From positions 1 through 6,446 of the forward strand of contig JBPCMT010000199.1 in assembly GCA_051001995.1 (NCBI GenBank): a DNA stretch of 6,446 nt. The letters are read 5' to 3'. A program made the position numbers and the translations under genes. Positions within the stretch are counted from its first letter, which is position 1. Each line of letters starts with the position of its first letter. A model generated the notes under the pieces. That model ran no database searches. It had not been told where the DNA came from and saw only the letters and a program-made list of their open reading frames with translations. The DNA comes from CAWEHQ01 sp051001995. GTDB lineage: Bacteria; Actinomycetota; Thermoleophilia; Solirubrobacterales; Thermoleophilaceae. This document shows, one piece after another, positions 5,507 to 6,446 of the stretch.

Positions 5507-5512
5507 ACGATA
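5507..5512 (-). promoter_or_regulatory. -10-like box (TATCGT) for the rhomboid gene
   Basis: On the minus strand TATCGT fits TANNNT and ends 7 nt before ATG 5499. No Shine-Dalgarno sequence is present, so the transcript is probably leaderless. The -35 position (about 5530-5535) reads GCCGAA and is not a recognisable match. Confidence 0.5.
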
Positions 5513-5530
5513 GCCGCGGCCTGGCGGCCT

Positions 5531-5548
5531 TCGGCGCGGCGGCGCCGA
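5531..5548 (-). terminator. Hairpin between anti-sigma and rhomboid genes
   Basis: A perfect 7-bp stem (TCGGCGC/GCGCCGA) with a 4-nt loop starts 8 nt after the anti-sigma stop. No T-run follows. It may reduce read-through from the sigma operon into the rhomboid gene, which appears to have its own -10 box. Confidence 0.45.
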
Positions 5549-5556
5549 GCGGCGGC

Positions 5557-6312
5557 TCAGCCCAGCGAAACGCTCATGACCGGGGGCTCGGTGGGCGCAC
5601 GGCTTCCACCCGCGCGCTCGCGGGTGACCCAGACGGCGTCCGCGTCGTCGACACCCTGCGGGATCGTGGCTGCGCCGCTGCCGTCGGCGCCCACGGACAG
5701 GAGCGCGGCCGGGATCCTCTCGTCGCCGCGGACGAGCCAGACCTGATAGATCCCGTTCGTGTTCGCGTCTGGCAGCGTCGGCACTCCGTTGACGCTGAGC
5801 ACCGCAGGGTCGTCCGCTTCGGGTACCAGCAGCGTCCCGCTCCCCTCGACCAGGCGCGACTCGTCGACCGTCGCGGCGACGCGGCGATCGTCCGGCTCGC
5901 CTCCGAGCAACTCGTCCGTGGCCAGGCCCGCCACGACGCCCGCCGCGAGCAGGACCGCCGCGCTTACCCAGGCCGCGGCCGGGCGCAGGCGAGGGCCGAC
6001 GCCGGCCGAACGAAATCGCTCGCGGACACGTGCGACCAGCGCGGGACGCGCCGGGGCGGTCTCGTCGCCCGCGCCGGAGAGATCCGCCGCCACGGCGTCC
6101 ATGATCGAGCGCCGCAGGTCGGGTGGCGGGCGCAGCGGCGTGACCGATCGCGGCAGCGCCTCGACCGCCGCGCGCAGCCGCTCGACCTCGTCACGGCAGG
6201 GGGCGCACCCCATGACGTGGCGCGCGAAAGCCTGCTCCTCGAGCTCGGGCAGGGCGTCGAGCAGGTGGGCCGCCGCGCTGTCCTCGTACCGGTCGTGGTC
6301 CGGGGCGCTCAT
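5557..6312 (-). CDS. RskA-type membrane anti-sigma factor
   Basis: A 251-residue single-pass membrane protein that should bind and inhibit the ECF sigma factor encoded just upstream. The cytoplasmic N-terminal part carries the zinc-binding anti-sigma motif His32-x3-Cys36-x2-Cys39 (in ARHVMGCAPCRDEVERL). A linker rich in Pro and charged residues follows, then one membrane helix at about 112-131 made mostly of Ala, Val, Leu and Gly. The outer domain (132-251) resembles the RskA domain, with GIYQVWLV at 187-194 and the preceding NGVPTLPDANTN. The ATG overlaps the sigma factor stop as ATGA, and GGGGAGG lies 4 nt upstream inside the sigma gene, so translation is coupled. Release of the sigma factor in this family normally requires stepwise proteolysis of the anti-sigma. 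The inducing signal is unknown. Confidence 0.93.
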   Translation of the reverse strand: MSAPDHDRYEDSAAAHLLDALPELEEQAFARHVMGCAPCRDEVERLRAAVEALPRSVTPLRPPPDLRRSIMDAVAADLSGAGDETAPARPALVARVRERFRSAGVGPRLRPAAAWVSAAVLLAAGVVAGLATDELLGGEPDDRRVAATVDESRLVEGSGTLLVPEADDPAVLSVNGVPTLPDANTNGIYQVWLVRGDERIPAALLSVGADGSGAATIPQGVDDADAVWVTRERAGGSRAPTEPPVMSVSLG

Positions 6313-6446
6313 GCCGCCTCCCCGGCCATCGTCCGGCGCAGCTTCTCGAGCCCGAGCCGCATGCGGCCCTTGACGGTCCCCACCGGCATGTCGAGCATCG
6401 AGGCGATCTGCATGTGCGTGAAGCCGCCGAAGTACGCGAGCTCGAT
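6309..6446 (-). CDS. ECF RNA polymerase sigma factor, SigK-like (N-terminus beyond window)
   Basis: Only the last 45 codons are in the window. They encode sigma region 4, the helix-turn-helix that reads the -35 element: ELAYFGGFTHMQIASMLDMP, then the recognition helix PVGTVKGRMRLGLEKLR, and a short tail ending AGEAA. This closely fits ECF sigma factors paired with RskA-type anti-sigma factors. The stop overlaps the anti-sigma start by ATGA, showing a two-gene operon whose promoter lies past the right edge. Region 2 cannot be seen, so the exact ECF group and target promoters are not determined. Confidence 0.92.
   Translation of the reverse strand: MELAYFGGFTHMQIASMLDMPVGTVKGRMRLGLEKLRRTMAGEAA

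Noticed and set aside
1..6446. CRISPR arrays, insertion sequences, att sites, tRNA/rRNA genes, known riboswitches
   Set aside because: No spaced direct repeats, transposase-like frames, terminal repeats or tRNA-like cloverleaf seen. The leader of the BtuF-like gene is too short (9 bp to the divergent start) for a cobalamin riboswitch.

Overview
The window is very GC-rich DNA, dense with genes and with strongly G/C-biased third codon positions. The gene set is an ECF sigma factor with an RskA-type anti-sigma factor, a PknB-like kinase, a zinc-ribbon rhomboid protease and a solo BtuF-like protein. Together with TANNNT boxes placed 6-7 nt before start codons, this points to an actinobacterial chromosome. 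A lineage such as Thermoleophilia/Solirubrobacterales is plausible, but that is an inference from style only. I see no mobile element, phage gene, CRISPR array, tRNA or rRNA.

Layout from left to right. Minus strand: a Ser/Thr protein kinase cut by the left edge (1-879), preceded by a possible 15-codon leader ORF whose stop overlaps the kinase start. Next is a complete thiolase (979-2157) with a clear ribosome binding site and, further upstream, a perfect 8-bp inverted repeat lying across promoter-like hexamers. Then comes a small uncharacterised protein (2363-2617). Plus strand: a secreted SGNH/GDSL hydrolase, probably a lipoprotein (2709-3422), divergent from the small gene. It converges on a minus-strand pterin-4a-carbinolamine dehydratase (3446-3724). 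That gene is head-to-head, with only 9 bp between start codons, with a plus-strand BtuF-like cobalamin-binding protein (3734-4648). The latter converges on a minus-strand rhomboid protease (4696-5499). At the right end an ECF sigma factor, cut by the edge (6309-6446), and its membrane anti-sigma factor (5557-6312) form a minus-strand operon with an ATGA overlap, just upstream of the rhomboid gene.

Most genes look like separate housekeeping or accessory functions. The one clear functional module is the sigma/anti-sigma pair: a membrane anti-sigma factor with a cytoplasmic zinc-binding domain that would hold the sigma factor inactive until the anti-sigma is destroyed. The intramembrane protease encoded next to it in the same direction is a speculative candidate for that step. 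The most interesting non-coding signals are three -10-like boxes placed for leaderless transcripts, the operator-like palindrome before the thiolase, the leader ORF in front of the kinase, and the 9-bp divergent start region. I did not find convincing evidence of a wholly new system. No stretch longer than about 205 bp lacks a gene.
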